Positions 43,810-52,219 of a stretch of DNA of 64,000 nt are shown here, piece by piece. This DNA is from Christensenella sp. UBA1685 (lineage in GTDB: Bacteria > Bacillota > Clostridia > Christensenellales > CAG-138). The stretch's first letter is position 1. Every line of letters begins with the position of its first letter. Location of the stretch: NCBI GenBank assembly GCA_002320595.1, contig DCKB01000013.1:1-64000 (forward strand). The letters are read 5' to 3'. A program made the translations under genes and the position numbers. The notes below the pieces were generated by a model, which was not told where the DNA came from, ran no database searches, and saw nothing but the letters and a program-made list of their open reading frames with translations.

Positions 43810-44682
43810 ATGGTATCTAACTTTGGGGCAAACATTAAGCAACTGCGTATCAACCGGAATGTGACTCAGGCAGTTCTGGCCAAGGCGGTGGGGGTTTCGG
43901 TGCAAGCGGTGTCCAAATGGGAATGCGGTGGAACGCCGGACGTGGAACTGTTACCCGCTATCGCTGATTTCTTTGACACCACCATTGATTCCCTGTTCGG
44001 TCGAGCCTGTGCGGAAGAGCGGAATATGGAGAAACAAATTATTAATCTTTTAAAGCGTACTCCAAACAGGGACAAGATGATGAAGGCCTGTGAACTGTGC
44101 TGGGCGCTCTTCAAAGGAGTGTCCAACATACCCAATGTGGAAGAGACCGAACTGGCCAAGGTTTCTTCCGAAAACGGCGCTTATTTTGATGAAAAAGAGG
44201 CCTGCACCCGAGCCTTAGTCGGCATAAACGGCGGGTTAGCCTATGCCTGTGCTCTGCAGGAAATGCCCTCCTTCATCTTCATGCGGGAACCTGATGACGG
44301 GTTTAGCTATTTGCTCAAAGAGGAGACGCAGTATCAAAAGCTGTTCTCCGCCCTTTCAGACCCCATCTTCTTCAGAACTCTTCTTTTCCTATATAAAAGG
44401 GAGCCCGTTCCCTTCTCTTTGGAGCATATCTGCAAGGTGCAAAGCCTCTCCCTGGAGAAGGCCGCTTCCATTCTCAACTCCATGCAGGCCCTTGGTTGGA
44501 TTGAAAAGGAAACCGTAGAGTTGGAATCCGGGGTTAAAGCGCTGTATCGCCCGGTCATCAATGCATGCTTTATTCCGTTTTTGTTCTGCGCCAAGGAAAT
44601 GCTGCACACTGTAAAACTTTGGTATCTGCGTTGTGTGCCGCGAACCAATCCATGGCTAGAGAACAAATCAAACCAGGATTGA
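43810..44682 (+). CDS. XRE-family transcription regulator
   Basis: A protein of about 290 aa. Residues 1 to about 65 form a helix-turn-helix of the XRE type (LRINRNVTQAVLAKAVGVS, then QAVSKWECGGTPDVELLPAI). The C-terminal 200 residues include a second winged-helix-like part (FSLEHICKVQSLSLEKAASILNSM region) and probably a ligand-sensing or dimer part. It is divergent from the opp operon and upstream of two amidohydrolase genes, so it most likely controls the whole island. The ATG at 43810 follows AGGTGAG; a longer frame is not supported. Confidence 0.85.
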   Translation: MVSNFGANIKQLRINRNVTQAVLAKAVGVSVQAVSKWECGGTPDVELLPAIADFFDTTIDSLFGRACAEERNMEKQIINLLKRTPNRDKMMKACELCWALFKGVSNIPNVEETELAKVSSENGAYFDEKEACTRALVGINGGLAYACALQEMPSFIFMREPDDGFSYLLKEETQYQKLFSALSDPIFFRTLLFLYKREPVPFSLEHICKVQSLSLEKAASILNSMQALGWIEKETVELESGVKALYRPVINACFIPFLFCAKEMLHTVKLWYLRCVPRTNPWLENKSNQD

Positions 44683-44683
44683 T

Positions 44684-44715
44684 TTGTTGAAAAAACATTC
44701 TACACGCTTCAACAA
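44684..44715. promoter_or_regulatory. Inverted repeat before the amidohydrolase genes
   Basis: TTGTTGAA (44684-44691) and TTCAACAA (44708-44715) are a perfect eight-bp inverted repeat with a 16-base gap, just after the regulator stop and about 30 bases before the promoter at 44743. It has no T run, so it is more likely an operator than a terminator. Confidence 0.4.
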
Positions 44716-44742
44716 TCTGTATCCTTTTTAAATAAGTATATA

Positions 44743-44751
44743 TGGTATAGT
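44743..44751 (+). promoter_or_regulatory. Extended -10 promoter of the amidohydrolase pair
   Basis: TGGTATAGT, an extended -10 element, 33 bases before the ATG at 44785. No good -35 box. Confidence 0.5.
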
Positions 44752-44784
44752 GTGTATATATATGATACGAAGGAGGCGGACTCT

Positions 44785-45930
44785 ATGATTCTGATTCAAG
44801 AGGGAACGGTACATGACGGTCATGGCAACATAGCTGTGATGGACATCGCCCTGCAGGATGGGAAGATTCTGGACGTAGGAAAAGCGCTGAGTTACCAGAA
44901 CGCTGAGATAATCAACGCAGACGGCTGCCATGTGTTTCCCGGCTTTGTCAGCGCCATCAGTGTATGGGGAATTATGGGCCCCGGCTGGACCGATGACGAC
45001 AAAACGGAGGGCAGCAGCCCCATAACCCCTCAGATGGACGTGACATATGCCTTTGATCAGGACTGCATGAATTTCCAGAAGGCCTATCTTTACGGCGTGA
45101 CCACCGCCTGCGTAACACCTCAGCCCACCAATGTTCTCTGTGGACAGGCTGCCCTTTACAAGACTGCCGGCCGCACCCCTCATGGTATGTTGGTGCGGGA
45201 AAAAGCCGCCATGGTCGCTTCCGTTTCCGACGGTGTGAAGAAAACCTTTACAAAGCGGGGCGTGGCGCCCATGACACATATGGGAATCTTCTCGCTACTA
45301 AAGGAGCAGCTTGAAAAGGCCAGACATTACGATCCACAGAAAAACGGTCATGATGAAAGCTGTGAAGCGTTGCTGCCCGTCCTCTCCGGAAAAACACCTT
45401 TGTTGGTGAACTGCTGCACCAAGGCGGAGGCAGAAGCGATTTTGGCTCTCCTTTCTTCCTATAAAGAGATTCGAGTGGTACTTTCCGGCGCATATGGCAT
45501 TACCGATGCTACGCCGGGTGTGAATGAGGGAAGGGTTTCTGTGCTTATGGGCGATCACACAGAATCATTTCTCTCCCATAATGCCGCTACCCAGTTTGAC
45601 GCAATCATTCCCATGATGGAAGCGGGTAAGCCTATTGCCATCAGCTGCGGCGGAGATGATATTACCTCCGGCAGGGAATCCCTGCTCTGGAACGCCCTCC
45701 ACTGGATTCGCCACGGACTGTCTGTGGAGCGGGCTCTCAGCTGTATCACCTCTGTTCCTGCTGAAATCCTGGGGGTCTCTGATCGAGTTGGGAGCATTGC
45801 TCCCGGCATGGACGCAGATTTATCCATCTGGACCGCCAATCCCTTTGTCACCTATGAGGCAAGAGTCAAGCACGTATTCCTCTCTGGCAACGATGTGTAT
45901 ACAAAGGAGGTTCACCCATCATGCTGGTAA
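44785..45930 (+). CDS. Amidohydrolase-superfamily protein with lost metal ligands
   Basis: A protein of 381 aa whose ends match amidohydrolases of the COG1228 type (IADGKI-like LQDGKILDVGKAL at the start, DRVGSIAPGMDADLSIW at the end). The metal-binding HxH after the first strand is replaced by FPGFVSAISVWG, the next His position reads LLVNCC where its partner has KVHCEQ, the following His is missing in LSGAYG, and the last Asp is not conserved (ISCGGDD). It is therefore probably not a hydrolase by itself. The gene overlaps the next, intact amidohydrolase by ten bases, so the two may form one enzyme with a structural partner. The ATG follows GGAGG. Confidence 0.75.
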   Translation: MILIQEGTVHDGHGNIAVMDIALQDGKILDVGKALSYQNAEIINADGCHVFPGFVSAISVWGIMGPGWTDDDKTEGSSPITPQMDVTYAFDQDCMNFQKAYLYGVTTACVTPQPTNVLCGQAALYKTAGRTPHGMLVREKAAMVASVSDGVKKTFTKRGVAPMTHMGIFSLLKEQLEKARHYDPQKNGHDESCEALLPVLSGKTPLLVNCCTKAEAEAILALLSSYKEIRVVLSGAYGITDATPGVNEGRVSVLMGDHTESFLSHNAATQFDAIIPMMEAGKPIAISCGGDDITSGRESLLWNALHWIRHGLSVERALSCITSVPAEILGVSDRVGSIAPGMDADLSIWTANPFVTYEARVKHVFLSGNDVYTKEVHPSCW

Positions 45931-47075
45931 TCCGTCATGCAAAAATCTTTACAGCTGCAGACAAGACCTATGAACGCGGCGATATCGCTGTAGAGAACGG
46001 TAAAATCATAGCCGTTGCTGAAAAGCTTCCTGTACCTGACTACGCAGAGATAATCGAAGCAGACGGCCTCTTTGCCATGCCGGGCATTGTGGACGCCCAC
46101 AGCCATGTAGGCGGCTTCGGCGCCGGGGATTCGCAGGATCTCAATGAGATGACCTGCAACGCTACGCCTGCAGTAGAATCCTTCTACGCCATTGACAGCG
46201 ACTCCAAGGATTTTCCCCGTATCATTCGGGCTGGCATTACCACCTCTGTGATTGCGCCGGGCAGCGGCAACGTGATCGGCGGCATGGTATGCGCCTGCAA
46301 AAGCGTGGGGCGTTCCACCACAGAAATGTGCATTAAGAATCCAGTGGCGTTAAAGATGGCTCTGGGCGGCAATCCCAAGGGAGTCTATGGATCTAAAAAC
46401 CAGTTACCCATGACCCGTATGGGGATTGCGGAGGTCATACGCAGTAATCTCTTCAAGGCCAGGGATTACATGCAAAAACAGCAGGCCGCCAATGGCGCTC
46501 CTGAAAAAATGCCGCCCTACGATCAAGGGCTTGAAAACATCTGCAAGGTGCTGCGGCGGGAGATTCCCATCAAGGTTCACTGCGAGCAGTTCGATATGAT
46601 GACCACTCTGCGCATCGCAGAAGAATTCAACATTAGCTTCACGTTGGATCACGCTTGGGGCGCCAGCGACTTTTATGATGAAATCTGTTCTGCCAAAAAT
46701 CTGGTGGGCGTCATCTTTGGCCCCACCGGCGTGGGACTGCTGCCCGGTGAGTGTGGCAAAGTGGACATTGAATGCCTTGAAGTATTGGATCGGCGGGGGG
46801 TCACCTGCGCCATCATGACTGACGGCCCCATTATGAATCCTGAACTGCTGGTGGGCCAGGCCGGTGAAGCCGTACGTCTGGGCACGCCTCATGAACGGGT
46901 GTTGCGGATGCTGACTATCAATCCGGCCAGGATTGCGGGACTTGACGACCGCATCGGATCTTTGGAGCCGGGCAAGGATGCGGACATTGTGCTCTTTAAG
47001 GGCATCCCCGCCCTCGATGTGGCAGCACGCTGTGTGCGCACCATTATCAACGGCGAAACCGTTTACGCGGAGTAA
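45921..47075 (+). CDS. Metal-dependent amidohydrolase (COG1228-like)
   Basis: A protein of 384 aa with all expected metal ligands: HxH in VDAHSHVGG, His in KVHCEQFDM, His in TLDHAWG and Asp in IMTDGPIM. The C-terminal GSLEPGKDADIVLF is typical. Relatives include imidazolonepropionase-like enzymes and amidohydrolase-type prolidases that split dipeptides such as Xaa-Pro. Given the peptide-import genes next to it, a dipeptidase role is likely but not proven. AAGGAGG lies in front of the ATG, within the end of the preceding gene. Confidence 0.82.
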   Translation: MLVIRHAKIFTAADKTYERGDIAVENGKIIAVAEKLPVPDYAEIIEADGLFAMPGIVDAHSHVGGFGAGDSQDLNEMTCNATPAVESFYAIDSDSKDFPRIIRAGITTSVIAPGSGNVIGGMVCACKSVGRSTTEMCIKNPVALKMALGGNPKGVYGSKNQLPMTRMGIAEVIRSNLFKARDYMQKQQAANGAPEKMPPYDQGLENICKVLRREIPIKVHCEQFDMMTTLRIAEEFNISFTLDHAWGASDFYDEICSAKNLVGVIFGPTGVGLLPGECGKVDIECLEVLDRRGVTCAIMTDGPIMNPELLVGQAGEAVRLGTPHERVLRMLTINPARIAGLDDRIGSLEPGKDADIVLFKGIPALDVAARCVRTIINGETVYAE

Positions 47076-47225
47076 CACCATAACGCATGCGTGGCTGGAG
47101 AGCCAAATTGCAAGCAGGCGCAGGCAGCAGAAAGACGGGATAACTCATGTTTTGGGGCCTTGTCAGATGCGCCGATTGCAGGTGGCCTATGGCGTATGGA
47201 AAGACAGGCAGAATAAAAATCCATA

Positions 47226-47274
47226 GGGGCATTGTCATTGCAGCAAGTACGGACAAGAGACGCGCCAATGCCCC
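47226..47274. repeat. Inverted repeat at the right edge of the peptide island
   Basis: GGGGCATTG (47226-47234) and CAATGCCCC (47266-47274) enclose 31 bases. The 47076-47371 gap has no gene. The repeat may be a terminator-like stem or a relic of a mobile element end. Confidence 0.35.
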
Positions 47275-47371
47275 ATGAACTATAATCCGGCTATGATACG
47301 CTCTACGCTTATGTGTTGGCAAGAATCCAATAACGAGCTCCCGGTTCATGTTTACAAAGCAGCTAACTCCC

Positions 47372-48013
47372 TTATTCCAATCCGTCCGCCCTCTGCTGAA
47401 ATTCCTGAAACAGCATCGCGCAATGGTAGCCGTCGTTTACCGCATGGTTGCAGTACGCGGAAAGCGGAATGATGGTTTTTTCATCCCGTTCCTCGAATTT
47501 GCCGAAGGTAAGGATGGGCGGATAAAACGTAGCGCAGTATTGCAGGCAAAACGAAATGCCTGTTGTTTTGATCCACGGCACAGCGGATATGTTCACGGAA
47601 TTCTGGGGGAACGCACCTTGCGGGGCATATTTGTTGACGTTCGCGTACTGCGCGCGCACGCGCTCGATTTCCTCCACCTGTCGCAGCGCGTCCGGAACAT
47701 ATTCCGCCACAAGGCATTTCACGTTGCCGCTCTCCATCACGTCAAAGAACAGCGGGTGCATCGTTTCATAGTAGCCGAATTCGTTCTCCTCGCTCCAACC
47801 GTAGCGGAATTCGCGGTGCGCGTTCACAGCCTGTGCCGCCACGGCAACGAGCATGGGGTACAGCTTTGCGCCGTGCGCTTTTGCATAGCGCCGCAAATGG
47901 GTAATGTCCAGTTCCGCAGTCACCGTAAACCCGCAGCCGCCGCGGCTGAAATATTCGTATTCCTCCCGGCGCTCCCAAGTTTCCAGATCAATTTTATGAA
48001 ATGCAGTGTCCAT
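47372..48013 (-). CDS. Chloramphenicol acetyltransferase-family protein
   Basis: A 213-aa member of the CAT (type A) family, which moves acetyl groups from acetyl-CoA to hydroxyl groups. The C-terminal catalytic motif is YCNHAVNDGYHCAMLFQEF, keeping the active His and the DG of the usual HHAVCDG motif, with Asn for the first His. The N-terminal stretch with LETWERREEYEYF is typical. Whether it modifies chloramphenicol or another substrate is not known. The start at 48013 has AAGGAG. It is the last gene behind a two-gene ABC exporter and a MarR regulator on the same strand. Confidence 0.82.
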   Translation of the reverse strand: MDTAFHKIDLETWERREEYEYFSRGGCGFTVTAELDITHLRRYAKAHGAKLYPMLVAVAAQAVNAHREFRYGWSEENEFGYYETMHPLFFDVMESGNVKCLVAEYVPDALRQVEEIERVRAQYANVNKYAPQGAFPQNSVNISAVPWIKTTGISFCLQYCATFYPPILTFGKFEERDEKTIIPLSAYCNHAVNDGYHCAMLFQEFQQRADGLE

Positions 48014-48026
48014 ACTTCTCCTTTTG

Positions 48027-49838
48027 TTATACCGCTTCAAACTGGGAATGATACAGCTCCGCATAGAAGCCGTTCTTCGCCATCAGTTCCCTGTGCGTGC
48101 CCTGTTCCACAATGTCGCCCGCATTCACCACAAGGATGCGGTCCGCATTCTGGATGGTGGAAAGCCTGTGCGCAATCACAAAGCAGGTGCGCCCCTGCAT
48201 CAGGCGCAGCATTGCATCCTGAATGCGCTGCTCCGTGCGCGTGTCAACGTTTGAGGTCGCCTCGTCCAGAATCAGCATCGGTGAATCCAGCAGCATCGCC
48301 CGCGCGATGGTTAAAAGCTGTTTTTGCCCTTTGGAGATGTTCGAGCCGTTGTCCGTCAGCACCGTGTCATAACCCTCCGGCAGGGACATAATGGTATCGT
48401 GAATCTTTGCGGCCTTCGCGGCGGCCACGACCTTTTCCATCGTTGCATCTTCCCGCCCATAGGCGATGTTCTCGAATACCGTGCCGTGGAACAGCCAGGT
48501 ATCCTGCAGCACCATGGTATACGCAAGGCGCAGGCTTTTGCGGGTTACGCCGTATATGCTTTGGCCGTCCACGGTGATCGCCCCGCTGTCAGCGTCGTAA
48601 AAGCGCATCAGCAGGTTGATGATCGTCGTTTTTCCCGCGCCTGTGGGGCCGACAATCGCCGTCACCGAGCCGCGCGGCGCATCCAGGTTCAGGTTGGAAA
48701 GGATGATCTTGCCCGGTTCATACCCAAAGCGCACGTTTTTGAGCGCAACATCGCCTTTTACCTGCTTCAGCTCCTCCGCCCCCTCTGCATCCGCAGGCTC
48801 CGGCGCCTCATCAAGCAGGCGGAACACGCGTTCGGCCGCGGAAAATGCGCTCTGCATCTCCGCAAGAAGGTTTGCGAACTCGTTGATCGGCCCGGAAAAC
48901 TTGCGCGAATACAGCACAAAGGAGGAAATATTGCCGAGGGAGATCACCCCGCCCATATAGAGCAACGCGCCGAACACGCTGATGAGCGCAAGCGAAAAGT
49001 TGTTCACGAAGTTCACCGAGGGCCCCATCACACAAGCATAATAATCCGCATTGCAATAGGCGTCAACCGCTTCCTTGTTCTTCACATCAAACCGGTCGAT
49101 CATCACCTGTTCGCGGTGATAGGCCTTTGTGGTGCGCTGGCCGCTCGTGACCTCTTCCACAAAACCGTTGAGTTCGCCGAGCTTTTTGGAGCGCAGGCGG
49201 AACAGCGGCCGTACTTTTTTCGCCCGATAGCGCGTGATGAGCACAGAGACCGGGATCGTCACTACGAACACGAGGATCAGCACGGGCGAGATTGAGAGCA
49301 TCATTGCAAGCGAGCCGAGCACCGTGATGAAGCTTGTGCAGATTTGCACGATGTCGTTGGAAAGCGAAGCATTGATGGTATCCACATCATAGGAAATGAT
49401 GCTGATGACATCCCCCGTCTGGTGTCTGTCAAAAAATCCGACAGGCAGCGAAACAAGCTTTTCAAAGATGTCCCTGCGCATGCGGTACACAATATTGCGG
49501 CTCAGGCGGATCATCAGGCGGGCCAGAGCATAGCTCATGCCGGCCGAAAGCGCATAGAACAGAGCCATGTATTTCGCATAATAGAACACGGTGGCAAAGT
49601 CCACTTTCCCCGGCCCCGGCTCAATCGCATCAATCGCAAGGCCCGAAAGCTTCGGCCCCACGAGCGCAAGCGCGTTGCCCGCAAGCGTAAGGAAGATCGC
49701 AAGCGCAAGCAGCCATTTGTACTCTTTGAAGTAACGCCAAAGGCGGCGCAGGATATACGTTTTTTTCAGCTTTTGCCCCTCGCCGTGCAGGGATCGCATC
49801 GCCGTGGAGGGCAGGTTTGCGTTTTGTTTCTGTTCCAT
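48027..49838 (-). CDS. Heterodimeric ABC exporter, subunit with degenerate signature
   Basis: A fused exporter half-transporter of 603 aa: six-helix membrane domain (about 35-330) and ATPase domain. Walker A is GPTGAGKTTI and Walker B LILDEATSNVD with the catalytic Glu. The signature motif is not LSGGQ but ISKGQKQ. Paired with the next gene upstream, it forms a typical BmrC/BmrD-like heterodimer with one weak ATP site. Probably exports drugs or lipids. Confidence 0.9.
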   Translation of the reverse strand: MEQKQNANLPSTAMRSLHGEGQKLKKTYILRRLWRYFKEYKWLLALAIFLTLAGNALALVGPKLSGLAIDAIEPGPGKVDFATVFYYAKYMALFYALSAGMSYALARLMIRLSRNIVYRMRRDIFEKLVSLPVGFFDRHQTGDVISIISYDVDTINASLSNDIVQICTSFITVLGSLAMMLSISPVLILVFVVTIPVSVLITRYRAKKVRPLFRLRSKKLGELNGFVEEVTSGQRTTKAYHREQVMIDRFDVKNKEAVDAYCNADYYACVMGPSVNFVNNFSLALISVFGALLYMGGVISLGNISSFVLYSRKFSGPINEFANLLAEMQSAFSAAERVFRLLDEAPEPADAEGAEELKQVKGDVALKNVRFGYEPGKIILSNLNLDAPRGSVTAIVGPTGAGKTTIINLLMRFYDADSGAITVDGQSIYGVTRKSLRLAYTMVLQDTWLFHGTVFENIAYGREDATMEKVVAAAKAAKIHDTIMSLPEGYDTVLTDNGSNISKGQKQLLTIARAMLLDSPMLILDEATSNVDTRTEQRIQDAMLRLMQGRTCFVIAHRLSTIQNADRILVVNAGDIVEQGTHRELMAKNGFYAELYHSQFEAV

Positions 49839-49850
49839 GCCTTTCCCCCC

Positions 49851-51569
49851 TTATCCCACTTCGCCCATCTGAACATCGTAGATTTCACGGTAATCCGGGC
49901 AGGTTTCAAGCAGCTGTTCATGCGTGCCCGCGCCGATTACGCGCCCCCCATCCAGCACGAGGATGTGATCCGCATTCAGAATGGAGCTGATGCGTTGGGC
50001 GATGATGACGGTCGTCGTATCGGCGAAATTGTGGTACAGCGCGCTGCGCAGCGCTTTGTCGGTCTTATAATCAAGCGCGGAGGAGCAATCGTCCAGCACA
50101 AGGATCTCCGGCTTTGCGGCCAGCGCGCGGGCAATCAGGAGCCGCTGCTTCTGCCCGCCGGAAAGGTTTGCGCCCTTTGCGGTGAGCATGTGGGAAAGCC
50201 CTCCTTCCTTTTCTTCGATAAATTCCGCCTGGGCAAGCCTGGCTGCGAGCAGGAGCGCCTCGTCGGAAAGCCCGCGACCAAAGTCGATGTTCTCGCGGAT
50301 GCTGTCCGCAAGGATAAAGTCGTTCTGGAACACCACGCCGAACATGGTGTGAAGCTCCTCTTCCGAAATTCCTTCGATGCGCCGGCCACCGATGCGGATC
50401 TCGCCCGCATCCGCATCATAAAAGCGCATCAGCAGGCTCACAATGGTAGATTTGCCGCTGCCCGTGGACCCGATGATGCCGAGCGTCTGCCCCCGGCGCA
50501 GCGCAAAGCTTACATCCGAAAGGTCATCCCGCGTTTTGTTCTTCGCTTTGTTGTAAGAAAAGTTCACGTGCCTGAACTCCACATGGTATTGGCTTGTGCG
50601 CGGCGCCGCTTCGCCGGGAACAGGCTCCAGAGGCGTTTCAAGGATCTCCTCGATGCGCTTTGCACTGGCCGCGCCTTTGGAATAAATCATAAACAGGCGG
50701 GAAACCATCATCATCGCATTCAGGATGATGGTGAAGTAGCTCAGAAACGCAATGATTTTCCCCGCCTGGGAAACGCCCGCGTTCACGCGGAACGCGCCCA
50801 CAACCACCACCGCCGTAAGGCCAAGGTTTAAAAGAAGGCTCATCACGGGGTTCGTCGTCGCCATGACCGCGCCCGCATGCTGATCCCGCCGGACGACCTC
50901 GCGGTTCACCTCGTCAAAGCGGCCCTTCTCATATTCCGTTTTGGAAAGCGCTTTGATCACGCGCACGCCCGTCATGTTCTCCTGCACCTTGCGTACCATG
51001 GCGTCCACCGCCGACTGCACCCGAACATACAGCGGCACGCCCCTGCGCGATACGCTGAACACCACCACCCCAAGCAGCGGCAGCGTTGCGACAAGCACAA
51101 GCGTGAGCACGGGCTCAAGCGTAAACGTCACAATGATGCCGCCGAGCAGCAGGATCGGCGCGCGCACGCCAAGGCGCTGCATGCGGTCTACCATTTGATG
51201 CACATTGTACGTGTCGCTTGTAAGGCGTGAAATCAGAGACGAAAGCGTAAAACCGTCGATCTGCCGGCTGGACAGATAGGAGACGCGTGCAAATGCATCG
51301 TGCCGCAGTTTTTCCGTAAAGCGGCGCGAAATGCGTGTGGACATGCGGTTGGCGATCACGTTGCCCAAAAGCGCCACCGTTGCCGCAAGGAGCATAAAAA
51401 TGCCCCAAAGATAAACCTGCGGCATATCTTTTTGCGGCACAACATCATCGAGAATGAGCGAAAGCATCCAAGGCAGAAAAAGCTCCGTGATGGTGCCGAT
51501 AAACTTGATGGTGAGCTGCAAAGCAAGGCGCGCATACTGCGGCCTGAGGTATTGGAGTACGGTTTTCAT
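49851..51569 (-). CDS. Heterodimeric ABC exporter, subunit with degenerate Walker B
   Basis: A half-transporter of 572 aa with an N-terminal membrane domain and C-terminal ATPase. Walker A GSTGSGKSTI, canonical signature LSGGQKQRL, Walker B LVLDDCSSALD, in which the catalytic Glu is replaced by Asp. This complements the partner, which has the intact Glu but an altered signature, so the pair has one active and one degenerate ATP site. It overlaps neither neighbour but lies only 12-17 bases from each, in one operon with the MarR gene. Confidence 0.9.
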   Translation of the reverse strand: MKTVLQYLRPQYARLALQLTIKFIGTITELFLPWMLSLILDDVVPQKDMPQVYLWGIFMLLAATVALLGNVIANRMSTRISRRFTEKLRHDAFARVSYLSSRQIDGFTLSSLISRLTSDTYNVHQMVDRMQRLGVRAPILLLGGIIVTFTLEPVLTLVLVATLPLLGVVVFSVSRRGVPLYVRVQSAVDAMVRKVQENMTGVRVIKALSKTEYEKGRFDEVNREVVRRDQHAGAVMATTNPVMSLLLNLGLTAVVVVGAFRVNAGVSQAGKIIAFLSYFTIILNAMMMVSRLFMIYSKGAASAKRIEEILETPLEPVPGEAAPRTSQYHVEFRHVNFSYNKAKNKTRDDLSDVSFALRRGQTLGIIGSTGSGKSTIVSLLMRFYDADAGEIRIGGRRIEGISEEELHTMFGVVFQNDFILADSIRENIDFGRGLSDEALLLAARLAQAEFIEEKEGGLSHMLTAKGANLSGGQKQRLLIARALAAKPEILVLDDCSSALDYKTDKALRSALYHNFADTTTVIIAQRISSILNADHILVLDGGRVIGAGTHEQLLETCPDYREIYDVQMGEVG

Positions 51570-51586
51570 TGCACGTTATTCCTTCT

Positions 51587-52012
51587 TCATTTCATCCAGC
51601 GCTGTTGTGCGTGCTCCGCAGCACGCGCGAGCAGATCTTTGAACTGTTCCTTCTCTTCCTCGGTGAAATCCGCCGTGATGCATTCATTCCATTCGCGGAG
51701 CACTGCACGCACCTCCGGTAGCACCGCAAGCGCTTTTTCAGTTGGGTATACTTCCATGGCACGGGAATCCGTTTCGCACGGGCGGCGCTCCACAAACCCA
51801 TTTTGTTCGAGCGCCGCAAGCTGGCGCGTGACGTTGCTTTTGTTCACGTAAATTTCCCGGGCGATGGCATCCTGTGTGGTGCCCGGCTCGCGGCACACGC
51901 GCAGGATATACGCGCAGTGCTGCCCACAGAGGCCGGTGTCCCGCAGCCGTTCCGAACGGAACTGGTTGCTGCATCGGGCAATCGTCATAATATAGCGGTT
52001 GATGCTTGGCAT
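51587..52012 (-). CDS. MarR-family transcription regulator
   Basis: A winged-helix regulator of 141 aa. The DNA-binding part is GTTQDAIAREIYVNKSNVTRQL with the wing NGFVERRPCETDSR, followed by a helical end. It is first in the MarR-ABC-ABC-CAT operon and probably represses it by binding the palindromes just upstream. The start at 52012 has AAGGAG seven bases in front. Confidence 0.9.
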   Translation of the reverse strand: MPSINRYIMTIARCSNQFRSERLRDTGLCGQHCAYILRVCREPGTTQDAIAREIYVNKSNVTRQLAALEQNGFVERRPCETDSRAMEVYPTEKALAVLPEVRAVLREWNECITADFTEEEKEQFKDLLARAAEHAQQRWMK

Positions 52013-52067
52013 GTTCGGCTCCTTCCTGAGCATCTAAAAAGAATGGATGAAAGCGATGCATCATTCC

Positions 52068-52081
52068 GTTGCGTCCGCAAC
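52068..52081. promoter_or_regulatory. Palindromic operator copy 1 (GTTGCG-TC-CGCAAC)
   Basis: A 6-2-6 inverted repeat downstream of the MarR promoter, immediately next to copy 2. The shared half-site GTTGCG and the position within the first 40 transcribed bases point to a MarR-type operator. Confidence 0.65.
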
Positions 52082-52082
52082 A

Positions 52083-52096
52083 GTTGCGCGCGCAAC
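52083..52096. promoter_or_regulatory. Palindromic operator copy 2 (GTTGCG-CG-CGCAAC)
   Basis: The same 6-2-6 repeat, extended to the perfect 16-base palindrome AGTTGCGCGCGCAACT (52082-52097). Its centre is 15 bases from that of copy 1, so two dimers could bind side by side. It overlaps the expected transcription start. Confidence 0.7.
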
Positions 52097-52106
52097 TATC
52101 TTTATG

Positions 52107-52135
52107 AGTATAGCACAAACGTAAAAAGATGACAA
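52107..52135 (-). promoter_or_regulatory. Promoter of the marR-ABC-CAT operon
   Basis: On the minus strand TTGTCA (52130-52135), 17 bases, TATACT (52107-52112). The -10 is followed by the two palindromes. Confidence 0.82.
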
Positions 52136-52140
52136 GCACA

Positions 52141-52172
52141 AAAAGCAGGCCGCGGCAGAAATGCTGCGGCCT
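52141..52172 (-). terminator. Terminator of the zinc-ribbon membrane protein gene
   Basis: AGGCCGC-GGCA (52147-52157) pairs with TGCTGCGGCCT (52162-52172); on the minus strand GCTTTTT follows. It sits directly in front of the next promoter. Confidence 0.8.
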
Positions 52173-52219
52173 AGTCTTATGCAGGAAATGCCCGCACGGA
52201 AATCGATTGTCACCTAAGG

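Noticed and set aside
47348..50831. Plus-strand open frames opposite the CAT-like and ABC exporter genes
   Set aside because: Shadows; His/Arg-rich translations without motifs.
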